A DNA stretch of 64,000 bases from Streptomyces sp. NRRL S-340 (GCF_000720185.1 NZ_JOIY01000013.1:1-64000); one strand, 5' to 3'; counted from the stretch's first letter, positions 43,736-52,659 are shown. Numbers and translations: made by a program. Notes: generated by a model from the letters alone, not told the origin.

Positions 43736-44706
43736 CGCCCACCGCTCCCACGGCCGCCCGCGCGGTCGCCGCCGCACCCTCCCGTACCGCTGCCGTCCGG
43801 CGGCGGCGGTACGGAGCACCCGCCGTACTGCTCGCCCCGTTCTTCGTGCTCTTCACCGCCGCCACCCTGGTGCCGATCGGCTACGCCGTCTACCTGAGCC
43901 TGTACGCGGAGCACCGCTCCGGTCTCGGCTTCGGCGGCGGCGAGACCGTCTTCACCGGGCTCGGCAACTACACCCGGGCCCTGGGCGACGGCGCCTTCCG
44001 CGGCGGCTTCGCCAACCTGCTCCAGTACTGCCTGCTGTACATCCCGCTGATGATGGCGCTGGCCCTGGTCCTCGCCCTGCTGCTGGACTCCGCGCTGGTG
44101 CGGGCCCGCCGCTTCTTCCAGCTCGCGCTGTTCCTGCCGCACGCGGTGCCCGGCACCATCGCCGCACTGGTCTGGGTGTACCTGTACACCCCGGGCATCA
44201 GCCCGGTCATCGGCGCCCTGAACTCCTTCGGCGGCCAGAGCGATCTGCTGGGCCACCCCCTGCCGGCCGTCGTCAACATGGCGGTGTGGGAGTGGACCGG
44301 CTACAACATGGTGATCTTCTTCGCCGCGCTGCAGGCGATCCCGCGCGAGGTGCTGGAGGCCGCGGTGGTCGACGGCGCCGGGCCGCTGCGCACCGCGCTC
44401 AGCATCAAGGTCCCCCTGATCCGCTCCTCGCTCACGGTGGTCGGCCTGTTCACCGTCATCGGCTCGCTGCAACTGTTCACCGAGCCGATGATCCTGCACG
44501 GCACCACACCCAGCGTCGTCTCCACCTGGTCCCCCAACATGTACGCCTACACCGCGGCCTTCGAGCGGCACGACTACGGCCTGGCCGCCGCGTCCTCCGT
44601 CCTGCTCGCCCTGGCCGCCGCCGCGCTCTCCTTCGTCGTCACCCGCGCCACCCGAGGCCGGGGCGGGCGGGCCCGGTCCCAGCACGCCACGGAGGCCGCC
44701 GTATGA
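43732..44706 (+). CDS. Sugar ABC transporter permease 1 (MalF-like)
   Basis: A 324-residue inner-membrane permease with six predicted helices after a charged N-terminus (AVRRRRYGAPAVLLAPFFVL). The ATPase-contact EAA loop is EAAVVDGAGPLRTALSIKVP near residue 208. GLGNYTRAL early in the periplasmic region is typical of CUT1 MalF-type subunits. The ATG overlaps the preceding stop (ATGA), and its own stop overlaps the next ATG, so the three genes are translationally coupled. Confidence 0.93.
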   Translation: MTPTAPTAARAVAAAPSRTAAVRRRRYGAPAVLLAPFFVLFTAATLVPIGYAVYLSLYAEHRSGLGFGGGETVFTGLGNYTRALGDGAFRGGFANLLQYCLLYIPLMMALALVLALLLDSALVRARRFFQLALFLPHAVPGTIAALVWVYLYTPGISPVIGALNSFGGQSDLLGHPLPAVVNMAVWEWTGYNMVIFFAALQAIPREVLEAAVVDGAGPLRTALSIKVPLIRSSLTVVGLFTVIGSLQLFTEPMILHGTTPSVVSTWSPNMYAYTAAFERHDYGLAAASSVLLALAAAALSFVVTRATRGRGGRARSQHATEAAV

Positions 44707-45584
44707 CCACCGCCACCGCACGGTCCGGTGCCGCCCGCGGGCGCGGCCGCCCCTGGTCCCTGTCCAGGACCGCCGTCAACGGCGCCCTGGTGCTGGCCAC
44801 CGCGTACACCCTGCTGCCGCTCGGCTGGCTGCTGACCGCCGCCGCCAAGAACACCGGCGACCTGCTCGGCGGCCGTTCCCTGTCCCCCTCCACCTGGCAC
44901 CTCGGCGCCAACCTGCACGCCCTGGCCACCGCCGGGGACGGCATCTACTTCCGCTGGTACCTCAACTCCCTGCTGTACGCCGGGATCGGCGCCGTGCTGT
45001 GCGCGCTGGTGTGCGTGTGCGCGGGATACGCCTTCCACGTCTACGCCTTCCCCGGCAAGGAGAAGCTCTTCGGCCTGGTGCTGCTCGGCGTGCTGGTGCC
45101 GACGACCGCGCTGGCCCTGCCGATGTACCTGCTGGCTTCCGAGCTGGGCGTCGTCAACACCTTCTGGGCCGTCTTCGTCCCCAGTCTCGTCAACCCCTTC
45201 GGGGTCTACCTGGCCCGTGTCTTCTGCGCCGGATACGTGCCGGGCGAGGTACTGGAGGCGGCCCGCATCGACGGCGCCGGGGAGCTGCGGACGTTCTGGT
45301 CGGTCGGTCTGCGCATGGTGATGCCCGGCTTCGTCACGGTCTTCCTGTTCCAGTTCACCGCCATCTGGAACAACTTCTTCCTGCCCCTGGTGATGCTCTC
45401 CGACAACCGGCTCTTCCCCGTCAGCCTCGGCCTGTACAGCTGGAACACGCAGTCCCACGCCTTCCCCGAGTACTACCCGCTGGTCGTCACCGGCTCCCTG
45501 CTCGGCATCGTCCCGCTGGTCATCGCCTTCGTCGCCCTGCAGCGCCACTGGAAGGCCGGCCTCACCGCAGGCAGCGTCAAGTGA
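44703..45584 (+). CDS. Sugar ABC transporter permease 2 (MalG-like)
   Basis: A 293-residue inner-membrane permease. EAA loop: EAARIDGAGELRTFWSVGLR near residue 180. FQFTAIWNNFFLPLVMLSDN is the conserved MalG-type segment. It starts in an ATGA overlap with permease 1 and ends in a GTGA overlap with the following frame. There is no ATP-binding subunit in the operon; in Streptomyces many CUT1 systems use the shared ATPase MsiK encoded elsewhere. Confidence 0.93.
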   Translation: MTTATARSGAARGRGRPWSLSRTAVNGALVLATAYTLLPLGWLLTAAAKNTGDLLGGRSLSPSTWHLGANLHALATAGDGIYFRWYLNSLLYAGIGAVLCALVCVCAGYAFHVYAFPGKEKLFGLVLLGVLVPTTALALPMYLLASELGVVNTFWAVFVPSLVNPFGVYLARVFCAGYVPGEVLEAARIDGAGELRTFWSVGLRMVMPGFVTVFLFQFTAIWNNFFLPLVMLSDNRLFPVSLGLYSWNTQSHAFPEYYPLVVTGSLLGIVPLVIAFVALQRHWKAGLTAGSVK

Positions 45585-45619
45585 CGTCCGCCCCTGCCGC
45601 ACACGTACCGGAGACCCGA

Positions 45620-46681
45620 GTGTCCAACCCCCCGACCGCACCCGCCGCACAGCCGGCCCCGGCCCCCTCGGAGCACCGGCGCCCGCGCACCCTGCTGGCC
45701 ATGCACACCGATCTCGCCCCCCGGCTGATCGACCCGGCCACCCTGGCCCGGCTCACCACGCTCGCCGACCTCGACCCCGGCCTCGTCGTCGACGACTTCA
45801 CGGCCGGGCGGGCCGCCGCCGCGCTGGGCGAGACGGAGGTCATCGTCAGCAGCTGGGGCTGCCCGCCGCTGGACCAGGCCGTCCTGGACCGGGCACCCGC
45901 GCTGCGTGCCGTCATCCACGCCGCCGGTTCGGTCAAGCACCACATCACCGAGGCCTGCTGGCGGCGCGGGATCCAGGTGACCTCGGCCGCCTGGGCCAAC
46001 GCGCTGCCGGTCGCCGAGTACACCGTGGCCGCCGTACTGCTCGCCAACAAGCAGCTGCTGCGCATCCGGGACGACTACCGCACCCGGCGCGCCGACCACG
46101 ACTGGCAGGCGGCCTACGCCGGGGCGGGCAACTACCGGCGCACGGTGGGCGTCGTCGGCGCCTCCCGCATCGGCCGCCGCGTCCTGGAACTGCTCGGCCC
46201 CCACGACCTCGACCTGCTGCTGCACGATCCCTACGTCGGTGCCGCCGAGGCCGCCGCGCTCGGCGCCCGCGCGGTGGAGCTGGACGAGCTGTGCGCAGCG
46301 AGCGACGTGGTCACGGTGCACGCCCCCGAACTGCCCGCCACCCGGCACCTCATCGACCGCCGCCGACTCGCCCTGTTCCGCGACGACGCCACCTTGGTGA
46401 ACACCTCCCGCGGTTCCCTCGTCGACCAGGACGCGCTCCTCGCCGAGCTGCGCACCGGCCGGCTCAACGCGGTCCTGGACGTCACCGTCCCCGAAGTCCT
46501 GCCCGCCGACTCGCCCTTGTACGACCTGCCCAACGTCGTCCTCACCCCGCACGTCGCCGGCTCCCTCGGCGGCGAACTGCACCGCATGGCGGCTGCCGCC
46601 GCCGACGAACTGGCCCGCTACACGGCCGGACTGCCCTTCGCACACGCCGTCCGCCGCGAGGACGCCCTGCGTTCCGCCTGA
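45620..46681 (+). CDS. NAD-dependent 2-hydroxyacid dehydrogenase
   Basis: A 353-residue D-isomer-specific 2-hydroxyacid dehydrogenase. The nucleotide motif is GVVGASRIGRRV near residue 180, NTSRGSLVDQDAL holds the catalytic Arg, and DVTVPEVLPADSPLYDLPNV with TPHVAGSLGGE supply the catalytic Glu and His. Start: GTG 45620 has CGGAG 6 bases upstream; a GTG at 45581 overlapping the permease stop (GTGA) is an in-frame alternative that adds 13 residues. Last gene of the ABC operon, so it probably reduces or oxidises an alpha-keto or hydroxy acid formed from the imported sugar acid, rather than making serine. Confidence 0.88.
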   Translation: MSNPPTAPAAQPAPAPSEHRRPRTLLAMHTDLAPRLIDPATLARLTTLADLDPGLVVDDFTAGRAAAALGETEVIVSSWGCPPLDQAVLDRAPALRAVIHAAGSVKHHITEACWRRGIQVTSAAWANALPVAEYTVAAVLLANKQLLRIRDDYRTRRADHDWQAAYAGAGNYRRTVGVVGASRIGRRVLELLGPHDLDLLLHDPYVGAAEAAALGARAVELDELCAASDVVTVHAPELPATRHLIDRRRLALFRDDATLVNTSRGSLVDQDALLAELRTGRLNAVLDVTVPEVLPADSPLYDLPNVVLTPHVAGSLGGELHRMAAAAADELARYTAGLPFAHAVRREDALRSA

Positions 46682-46858
46682 CGGAGCCGGGGCGCGAGCG
46701 AAGGCGGCAGCCGAGCGGCGGCCCGGACCGCCGGACCTAGCGGCGCACGCTGCCCGTGCGGCTCGCGTGCCCGTGCGGCAGCGCCCTGCCGACAGGCCGG
46801 CGGTCGGCCCGCGCAGCCCGCCGACGCGGCGTCAACCCGCCCCACCCGAAGGCCGGTG

Positions 46859-46904
46859 GGGCGGGGCCGCGACGGGTCCGCCCCGTCCCGTCCCGGCCCC
46901 GCCC
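46859..46904 (+). terminator. Terminator hairpin of the ABC/dehydrogenase operon
   Basis: GGGCGGGGCCG (46859-46869) and CGGCCCCGCCC (46894-46904) are perfect 11-bp arms. Inside, GACGGG/CCCGTC (46871-46876, 46882-46887) makes a second stem. About 180 bases after the dehydrogenase stop. The intervening 46682-46858 holds TGCCCGTGCGGC twice but no gene. Confidence 0.6.
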
Positions 46905-47002
46905 TTGCCCACGCGGCCGGTCCCGACGCCCGCCTCCGCCCGTGACGCCTGCACCCACTCTTGACGAGTACACGTACAGGACGAAGAATGAGCGCCGCTT
47001 CT

Positions 47003-47014
47003 GACAACGTTGTC
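47003..47014. promoter_or_regulatory. LacI-type operator before the GH92 gene
   Basis: GACAACGTTGTC is a perfect 12-bp palindrome with the central CG of LacI-family operators, 29 bases upstream of the GH92 start and just before its GGAGAGGGG ribosome site. No LacI gene is adjacent. Confidence 0.65.
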
Positions 47015-47043
47015 CGATTGCTCGCGGAGAGGGGCTGACGCCC

Positions 47044-49371
47044 ATGAGATGGATCCAGCGCATACGCGGCGCGGGAACGGCCGTGACGGCGGCGGCGCTC
47101 CTCGGCGCCGCCCTGGCCGCGCCGGCGGCCCAGGCCGCCGACGTCCGCAGCACGCCGCTCACCGATCTCGTCAATCCGTTCATCGGCACCGAGAACGAGG
47201 GAAACACCTACCCGGGCGCGGCGGTGCCGTTCGGGATGGTGCAGTTCTCCCCGGACACCGGGCACAACACCGGCTACGACCACTCCCAGAACCACATCCG
47301 GGGCTTCTCGCTCGTCCACCTCTCCGGGGTGGGGTGCGGCCTCGGCGGCGACCTGCCGGTACTGCCGACCACCGGGGACGTCACCGAGACCGACTACGCC
47401 AAGTACCAGGCGGAGTTCAGCCACGACACCGAGAAGGCGAGCCCCGGCTACTACAAGGTCGGGCTGAAGAACGGCATCGACGCCGAGCTGAGCGCGACCG
47501 CCCGCACGGGCGTGCAGCGCTACACCTTCCCGGCCACCGACAAGGCCAACGTCCTGCTCGACGCGGGCCAGTCGCTGCACCGGACGCTCTCCACCAAGGT
47601 CGAGGTGCTCGACAACCGGACCGTGCGCACCGCCATCACGGGCAGCGGCTTCTGCCAGGACACCAAGCCGTACACCGTGTACACGATCACCCGCTTCGAC
47701 CGGCCCTTCACCTCGTACGGCACCTGGAACGGCTCCACCGTGACCGCCGGGTCCCGGACCGGGCAGGACGGCGCCTACGTCCGCTTCGACACGACGAAGG
47801 ACCGTACCGTCGAGGCGACGACGGCCCTGTCCTACGTCGACGCGCGCGGAGCCGCCCTCAACCTCCGCGCCGAGGGCGGCCGTTCCTTCGACAAGGTGCG
47901 CGAGGCCGCGCAGCGCGCGTGGGAGGACCGGCTGGACGACGTCCGGGTGCGGGGCGGCGGCGACACGCTCCGCCGCACCTTCTACTCGTCCCTGTACCGG
48001 TCGTTCCTCGCGCCCAACGTCGGCAGCGACGTCGACGGGCGCTACACCGGCTGGGACCAGCGCGTGCACCGCGCGCGGGGCTTCACCTACTACCAGAACT
48101 GGTCGCTGTGGGACACCTACCGCACCCAGTCACAGCTGCTGTCACTGCTCGCGCCGCGTGAGGCGCGCGACATGGCGATCTCCGTCATCCACATCGACGA
48201 GGAGAGCGGCTGGCTGCCCAAGTGGGGCTACGGCACGGTCGAGACGAACATCATGACCGGCGACCCGGTCACCCCGTTCCTGACCAACGCCTACCAGCAG
48301 GGCCTCCTCAAGGGCTACGAGGACCGCGCCTACCGGGCCCTGAAGAAGAACGCCGACGGCGTCCCGCCCGCCGGCTCCCCGGCCGTGGGCCGCGAGGCCA
48401 ACAAGGAGTACCTGGCCGACGGCTTCGCGCCGTACGTCAAGGGCCGCCCGCACGCCAAGCCCGGCGACTCCGACTACGACCACGGGCCGTCCGCGACACT
48501 GGAGTACGCCCTGTCGGACGCCATGCTCGCCGAGATGGCCCGCGGTCTCGGCCATGACGCGGACGCGGCGCGCTATGCCGCGCGGGCGCAGAACTACCGG
48601 AAGATCTTCGACGCCTCGACCGGCTTCTTCCGTGCCCGCGACGCCTCCGGCGCCTTCGCCGGACCGGCCGACCCGGCCCAGAGCGAAGGGTTCCACGAGG
48701 GCACGGCGTGGCAGTACCAGTGGATGGTGCCGCAGGACCTGCCCGGCATGATCGGCCTGATCGGCGGCAAGCAGGCGGCCAACGACCGGCTGGACTCCTT
48801 CTTCGCCTACGACCAGCTCGTGAAGGACCCGGCCGGGACCGCCCGCGAGGTGTGGGTGAACGGTCCGTACGACTACTACAACGCGGACAAGTACAACCCG
48901 CAGAACGAGCCCGACCTCATCGCGCCCTACACGTACCTGTCGACCGGGCAGCCCTGGAAGACGACCGACGTGGTGCACGCCGCCCTGACCCTGTTCACGG
49001 ACACCCCGACCGGGATGACCGGGAACGACGACCTGGGCACCATGTCCGCCTGGAACGTGCTCTCGTCGATCGGGGTCTTCCCGGTACAGCCCGGCTATGA
49101 CACCTGGGGCCTGTCCACCCCGGTCTTCGAGCGGGTGGACCTGACCCTCGACCGGCGTTACTACCCGCACGGTTCGCTGACCGTCACGGCGCCGGGCACC
49201 TCGGACGCCCGGCACTACATCCAGTCGGCGCGTGTCGACGGCTCCGCGTACGGCCGCACGTACCTCACGACGGACGACCTGCGGCACATGCGGTCGCTGG
49301 CGTTCACCGTGGGCGGCACGCCCTCGGCGTGGGGCACGGACGCCCAGGCCGGTCCTCCCGCGCTGAACTGA
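47044..49371 (+). CDS. Secreted GH92 alpha-mannosidase
   Basis: A 775-residue exported enzyme; Sec signal RIRGAGTAVTAAALLGAALA with cleavage after AQA near 31. GH92 hallmarks: LVNPFIGTENEGNTYPGA at the mature N-terminus, NWSLWDTYRTQSQL mid-protein, HEGTAWQYQWMVPQDL with the acidic catalytic Glu, and GNDDLGTMSAWNVLSSIG with the catalytic base Asp. GH92 enzymes are calcium-dependent exo-alpha-mannosidases, commonly alpha-1,2, acting on N-glycan or yeast mannan. No appended CBM. GGAGAGGGG lies 9 bases before the ATG. Confidence 0.94.
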   Translation: MRWIQRIRGAGTAVTAAALLGAALAAPAAQAADVRSTPLTDLVNPFIGTENEGNTYPGAAVPFGMVQFSPDTGHNTGYDHSQNHIRGFSLVHLSGVGCGLGGDLPVLPTTGDVTETDYAKYQAEFSHDTEKASPGYYKVGLKNGIDAELSATARTGVQRYTFPATDKANVLLDAGQSLHRTLSTKVEVLDNRTVRTAITGSGFCQDTKPYTVYTITRFDRPFTSYGTWNGSTVTAGSRTGQDGAYVRFDTTKDRTVEATTALSYVDARGAALNLRAEGGRSFDKVREAAQRAWEDRLDDVRVRGGGDTLRRTFYSSLYRSFLAPNVGSDVDGRYTGWDQRVHRARGFTYYQNWSLWDTYRTQSQLLSLLAPREARDMAISVIHIDEESGWLPKWGYGTVETNIMTGDPVTPFLTNAYQQGLLKGYEDRAYRALKKNADGVPPAGSPAVGREANKEYLADGFAPYVKGRPHAKPGDSDYDHGPSATLEYALSDAMLAEMARGLGHDADAARYAARAQNYRKIFDASTGFFRARDASGAFAGPADPAQSEGFHEGTAWQYQWMVPQDLPGMIGLIGGKQAANDRLDSFFAYDQLVKDPAGTAREVWVNGPYDYYNADKYNPQNEPDLIAPYTYLSTGQPWKTTDVVHAALTLFTDTPTGMTGNDDLGTMSAWNVLSSIGVFPVQPGYDTWGLSTPVFERVDLTLDRRYYPHGSLTVTAPGTSDARHYIQSARVDGSAYGRTYLTTDDLRHMRSLAFTVGGTPSAWGTDAQAGPPALN

Positions 49372-49379
49372 CCGCTCGC

Positions 49380-49404
49380 GCGGCCCCGTCACCGGCGGGG
49401 CCGC
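49380..49404. terminator. Hairpin after the GH92 gene
   Basis: GCGGCCCCG (49380-49388) and CGGGGCCGC (49396-49404) form a perfect 9-bp stem with a 7-base loop 8 bases after the stop. Confidence 0.6.
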
Positions 49405-49568
49405 CCGCGCACCGCGGGACACCGGCCCGGCGGCGCGCCCGTCCCGGTGGCGCACCGGTCCGTCCTCGGGGCCGGTGGAAAAGCGAGTGCCGCGCCCGGG
49501 CCGCCTGTGACAGTGTGGCGGGCCGGCCGCCTCGCCGGAGGGCGGCCCGCCCCCCCAAGGAGTGTCCC

Positions 49569-50186
49569 GTGGTCCCGCCCCGCCTCGTCCCCCTGCTGGC
49601 ACAGTTCGACTTCGCGCGCGAGCGTCTGAGCGCCCGGCTGGCGGGTCCCGTCGTGGACAGCGGTGACGGGACGGGGACCGAGGTGTCGCCCATGACCGAC
49701 GAGGAGTACTTCTGGGAACCGGTGCCCGCCTGCTGGTCGGTGCGCCGGCGGTCGGACGGGCCCGGACCGCGGGCCACGCTGCTGGCCGGCGCCGGCGCGT
49801 GGGGGCGCGACGCCGCGCCGTACCCGCACCCGTGGCCGCCGCCGTTCACCACCATCGCCTGGCGGCTGAGCCACCTCGGCGAGATGCTGGCGCTGCGCGC
49901 CGATCACACGGCGGGCTCGCACACCCTGAACCGGGACGTCCATCCGGTCCCCGCGAGCGCCTCGGAGGCGGTGGCGGCCTTCGACGCCGCGGCCGCGGCC
50001 TGGCGGCGGGCACTGCTGGGCGTGGACGACGACGCGCTCGGCACCGTGGGGTACTGCACCTACCCGCACGGCAGTGATCCCGAGGAGCCGTTCATCGACA
50101 TCGTGTGGTGGGTCAACCAGGAAGTGCTGCACCACGGGGCCGAGATCGCCCTGATCCGCGATCTCCACCGCGCCCGGCGGTGCTGA
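49569..50186 (+). CDS. DinB-family protein
   Basis: A 205-residue protein of the DinB/YfiT-like four-helix-bundle superfamily. WRLSHLGEMLALRADH, and WVNQEVLHHGAEIALIRDLH near the C-terminus, supply the three His of the typical metal site. In actinobacteria related domains act as mycothiol-dependent transferases; direct evidence for that is lacking here. CAAGGAG precedes the GTG at 49569. Convergent with the TerD gene. Confidence 0.85.
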   Translation: MVPPRLVPLLAQFDFARERLSARLAGPVVDSGDGTGTEVSPMTDEEYFWEPVPACWSVRRRSDGPGPRATLLAGAGAWGRDAAPYPHPWPPPFTTIAWRLSHLGEMLALRADHTAGSHTLNRDVHPVPASASEAVAAFDAAAAAWRRALLGVDDDALGTVGYCTYPHGSDPEEPFIDIVWWVNQEVLHHGAEIALIRDLHRARRC

Positions 50187-50192
50187 TCCGGC

Positions 50193-50216
50193 GGCCGGGG
50201 CGCCCGCGTCCCGGCC
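50193..50216. terminator. Hairpin between convergent DinB and TerD genes
   Basis: GGCCGGG (50193-50199) and CCCGGCC (50210-50216) form a 7-bp stem in the 36-base gap. Plausible bidirectional terminator. Confidence 0.4.
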
Positions 50217-50222
50217 CCGGGG

Positions 50223-50807
50223 TCACTTGCTCACGGCGAAGCGCATCAGGGCGTGCTCGTCGCCCTGCTTGATCTTGCCGGTCACGTTGATGACCTCGAG
50301 CTTCCACGAGCCGCCCACGCGCACCGCCTTGGCCACGGCGCAGCCGTTGTCCTGGGTGAGCAGGCTGGGCCAGATGTCGGCGACCTGCTGGGAGCTGCCG
50401 CCCGTCGCGTCGTACACCTTGAAGCTGATGTTGCGCGCCTTCTGGAAGCTGCTGCCCTTCTTGAAGGCGGCGGCCACGAAGACGATCGAGGTGATCTGCT
50501 GCGGGATCCGGGCGAACTCCACGGTCACCGTCTCGTCGTCGCCGTCGCCCCGGCCGGTCTGGTTGTCGCCGCTGTGCACCAGGGACCCGTTGCCCATGGG
50601 GTCGAGGGAGTCGAGACCCGCCAGCCGCACCGGGTCCCCGCCCTGCATCGCGATGGCGATCAGGTCCAGGTCCGTGCCCGTCTTGCGGCGCAGCATGCCC
50701 ATCACGCCGCCGCTGGCGCCCGCCGTGGGGTCCCAGGACACTCCGATGGACAGATGCGTGACACCGTCCAGGTCCGCCGGGCCGTCTTCCTTCGTCAGCG
50801 TAATCAT
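50223..50807 (-). CDS. TerD-family protein
   Basis: A 194-residue TerD/TerE-type calcium-binding protein of the tellurium-resistance/stress family. Visible: LTKEDGPADLDGVTHLSIGV and SWDP at the N-terminus, DLDLIAIAM, NQTGRGDGDDETV with clustered Asp for Ca2+, and FVAAAFKKGSSFQKARNISF. Streptomyces has many such paralogues, linked to cell-surface stress, calcium and differentiation. No other ter gene is near. ATG at 50807. Confidence 0.92.
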   Translation of the reverse strand: MITLTKEDGPADLDGVTHLSIGVSWDPTAGASGGVMGMLRRKTGTDLDLIAIAMQGGDPVRLAGLDSLDPMGNGSLVHSGDNQTGRGDGDDETVTVEFARIPQQITSIVFVAAAFKKGSSFQKARNISFKVYDATGGSSQQVADIWPSLLTQDNGCAVAKAVRVGGSWKLEVINVTGKIKQGDEHALMRFAVSK

Positions 50808-50991
50808 CCGTTGATCATCCTCTGGTCGGGGGAGTGCGACACCCAAAGTGTGCCTGGGACGCCCGGTGCGTTCCACGGCGGGTCCGCCCTGCTCCCCTTC
50901 GTCCGGGAAAGTCCATCCCGGCCGGTGCGCTGCCCGCCCGCCGCCGGAAAAGCGGATGCGTCGGGTCTGCGGCCCGTGTCACGCTCGGCCG

Positions 50992-51729
50992 GTGAACCGT
51001 GCTCAGATCTCGCTGCTCGCCCACGCCGGCCATCCGATCGCCGCCCCGCTCGACGACGACTCCGTACGCCTGCTGCTGGACCGCGTCCTGCCCCGCGAGG
51101 ACGCGCGGGTGCTCGACCTGGGCTGCGGCGGGGCCGAGTGGCTGCTGCGCGCGCTCGCCGCGCACCCCCGGCTGCGCGCCGAGGGGGTGGACGTCTCCGG
51201 CGACGCCCTGGCCCGCGCCCGGGAGGCCGCACACGCCCTCGGTGTGCAAGACCGCCTGGTGCTCCACCACGAGGACGCGGCCGGCTTCACCGCCGCGCAC
51301 GCCTTCGACGTGGTGCTCAGCGTGGGGGCCACGCACGCCTTCGGCGGGCTGCGCGCCACCCTGGAGGCGGCGCGCCGCCATCTGGCGCCGGGCGGACGGC
51401 TCCTGATCGGGGACGGCTTCTGGGAGCGGGCGCCCTCCCCCGAGGCCGTGGAGATGCTCGGGGACCTCGGCGGACTCCCGGCCGTCATGGACACCGTCAC
51501 GGCCGAGGGCTGGACACCCGTCCGCGGGCACATCAGCTCGCGCGGGGAGCTGGACGCCTACGAGTGGGCGTGGACCGGTTCGCTGGCCGCGTGGGCGCTG
51601 GACCACCCCGCCGACCCCGGCAGCGCCGAGGCCCTCGCGGTCGCGGACACCCACCGCGAGGAATGGCTGCGCGTCTACCGGGACTGCTTCGGATTCGTGT
51701 GCCTGGTCCTTCGCCCGACGTCGGGATGA
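50992..51729 (+). CDS. SAM-dependent methyltransferase, class I
   Basis: A 245-residue methyltransferase. Motif I is VLDLGCGGAEWLLRAL near 40, GVDVSGDALARAREAA follows as the ribose-binding strand, then VVLSVGATHAFGG and HLAPGGRLLIGDGFW (motif III). Similar to Methyltransf_25/ubiE-type enzymes. The GTG at 50992 lacks a clear ribosome site but fits the family N-terminus. Substrate unknown. Convergent with a second methyltransferase gene only 16 bases away. Confidence 0.85.
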   Translation: MNRAQISLLAHAGHPIAAPLDDDSVRLLLDRVLPREDARVLDLGCGGAEWLLRALAAHPRLRAEGVDVSGDALARAREAAHALGVQDRLVLHHEDAAGFTAAHAFDVVLSVGATHAFGGLRATLEAARRHLAPGGRLLIGDGFWERAPSPEAVEMLGDLGGLPAVMDTVTAEGWTPVRGHISSRGELDAYEWAWTGSLAAWALDHPADPGSAEALAVADTHREEWLRVYRDCFGFVCLVLRPTSG

Positions 51730-51745
51730 ACCGGCGGCCGGTGCC

Positions 51746-52444
51746 TCAACCGAGCCGCCGGCAGCGCAGGAAGAGCTGCACCTCGGGCGGTGCTCCCGGG
51801 CCGTCGGCAGGGTCCGGGGCGCTGGGCGCGTACGAGCGCGAGGACTCCTCCACGACTTCGAAGCCGGCCCGCTCCACCACCGCGCGCAGTTCGCCCCGCG
51901 GATGACCGGAGACGCGGATCGTGCTGCCGAGGAACGCGACGGGCAGGTCGTCCGCGTCGGCCTCCACCATCGAGAGCGCGAACAGGCCCTGGGGCACGAG
52001 CAGTTCACGGACCGAGGACAGCACGCCCGGGATCTCCGCCCGGGGCAGCATGAGCAGGGAGAAGAAGGCCGCGACCGCCTCGAACCGGCCCAGGTCGAGG
52101 GGGCCGTGGGGCCGCACGTCCGCGAGGTCGCCCTGATGGAACCGCGCCCCGGGCACCTGCGCACGGGCCAGCGCGACCATCCTGGCCGACAGGTCGACGC
52201 CCACGACGTCCAGGCCCGCCTGAGCCAGCCGCCGGGCGGTCGGCACACCCGTGCCGCACCCCAGGTCCAGGACCCGGGCCCCGGCGGGCAGGGACGCCAC
52301 GAGCCAGTCCGTCGCCTCGATCTGGCCGTCCTTGTGCGGGAAGGCCGCGTCGTAGCGCTCGCCGATGGAGTCGAAGGCCTCGGCCTGACCCGTGCGGTCG
52401 CGCGGCCCGGTGCCCTGGCCGCTTCGGCCGGCAGGACTGTTCAT
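51746..52444 (-). CDS. SAM-dependent methyltransferase, class I
   Basis: A 232-residue methyltransferase: FDSIGERYDAAFPHKDGQIE, VLDLGCGTGVPTARRL (motif I), VGVDLSARMVALARAQ, FEAVAAFFSLLMLPR and LVPQGLFALSMVEAD. The N-terminal AFDSIGERYDAAF is typical of small-molecule methyltransferases. GAGGGGGAGAG precedes the ATG. It is not closely similar to its convergent neighbour, so this is not a tandem duplication. Substrate unknown. Confidence 0.87.
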   Translation of the reverse strand: MNSPAGRSGQGTGPRDRTGQAEAFDSIGERYDAAFPHKDGQIEATDWLVASLPAGARVLDLGCGTGVPTARRLAQAGLDVVGVDLSARMVALARAQVPGARFHQGDLADVRPHGPLDLGRFEAVAAFFSLLMLPRAEIPGVLSSVRELLVPQGLFALSMVEADADDLPVAFLGSTIRVSGHPRGELRAVVERAGFEVVEESSRSYAPSAPDPADGPGAPPEVQLFLRCRRLG

Positions 52445-52622
52445 GCGGTCTCTCCCCCTCGTGCCTGGTCGTGCGGCGTGCCGTGCGGTGCGGGTGCGTG
52501 CCCCGCCCTCGGCGCCGCCCCGCTGCGGGCCGTGCGCCGCGCCCGCCCGCACCGTCCGCGGGCCCGCACGGTGCGACAGTACCGCCGCAACCGCGCGCGG
52601 GAGGAGTGGTGGCCGCAACACG

Positions 52623-52659
52623 CCCGCGCGGACCGTGGCCGGGCCACGGTCCGCGCGGG
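52623..52659. terminator. Perfect 37-bp palindrome after snpA
   Basis: Arms of 18 bp (52623-52640 and 52642-52659) meet around a single base. It lies 28 bases beyond the snapalysin stop on its strand and is almost certainly its terminator. No T-run. Confidence 0.75.

Noticed and set aside
46988..47038. 16-codon ORF just before the GH92 gene, as a leader peptide
   Set aside because: It overlaps the LacI-type palindrome and the ribosome site, and has no repeated regulatory codons; probably chance.
50992..52444. Tandem duplication of the two adjacent methyltransferases
   Set aside because: They are convergent and share only the generic SAM motifs; no extended similarity was seen.
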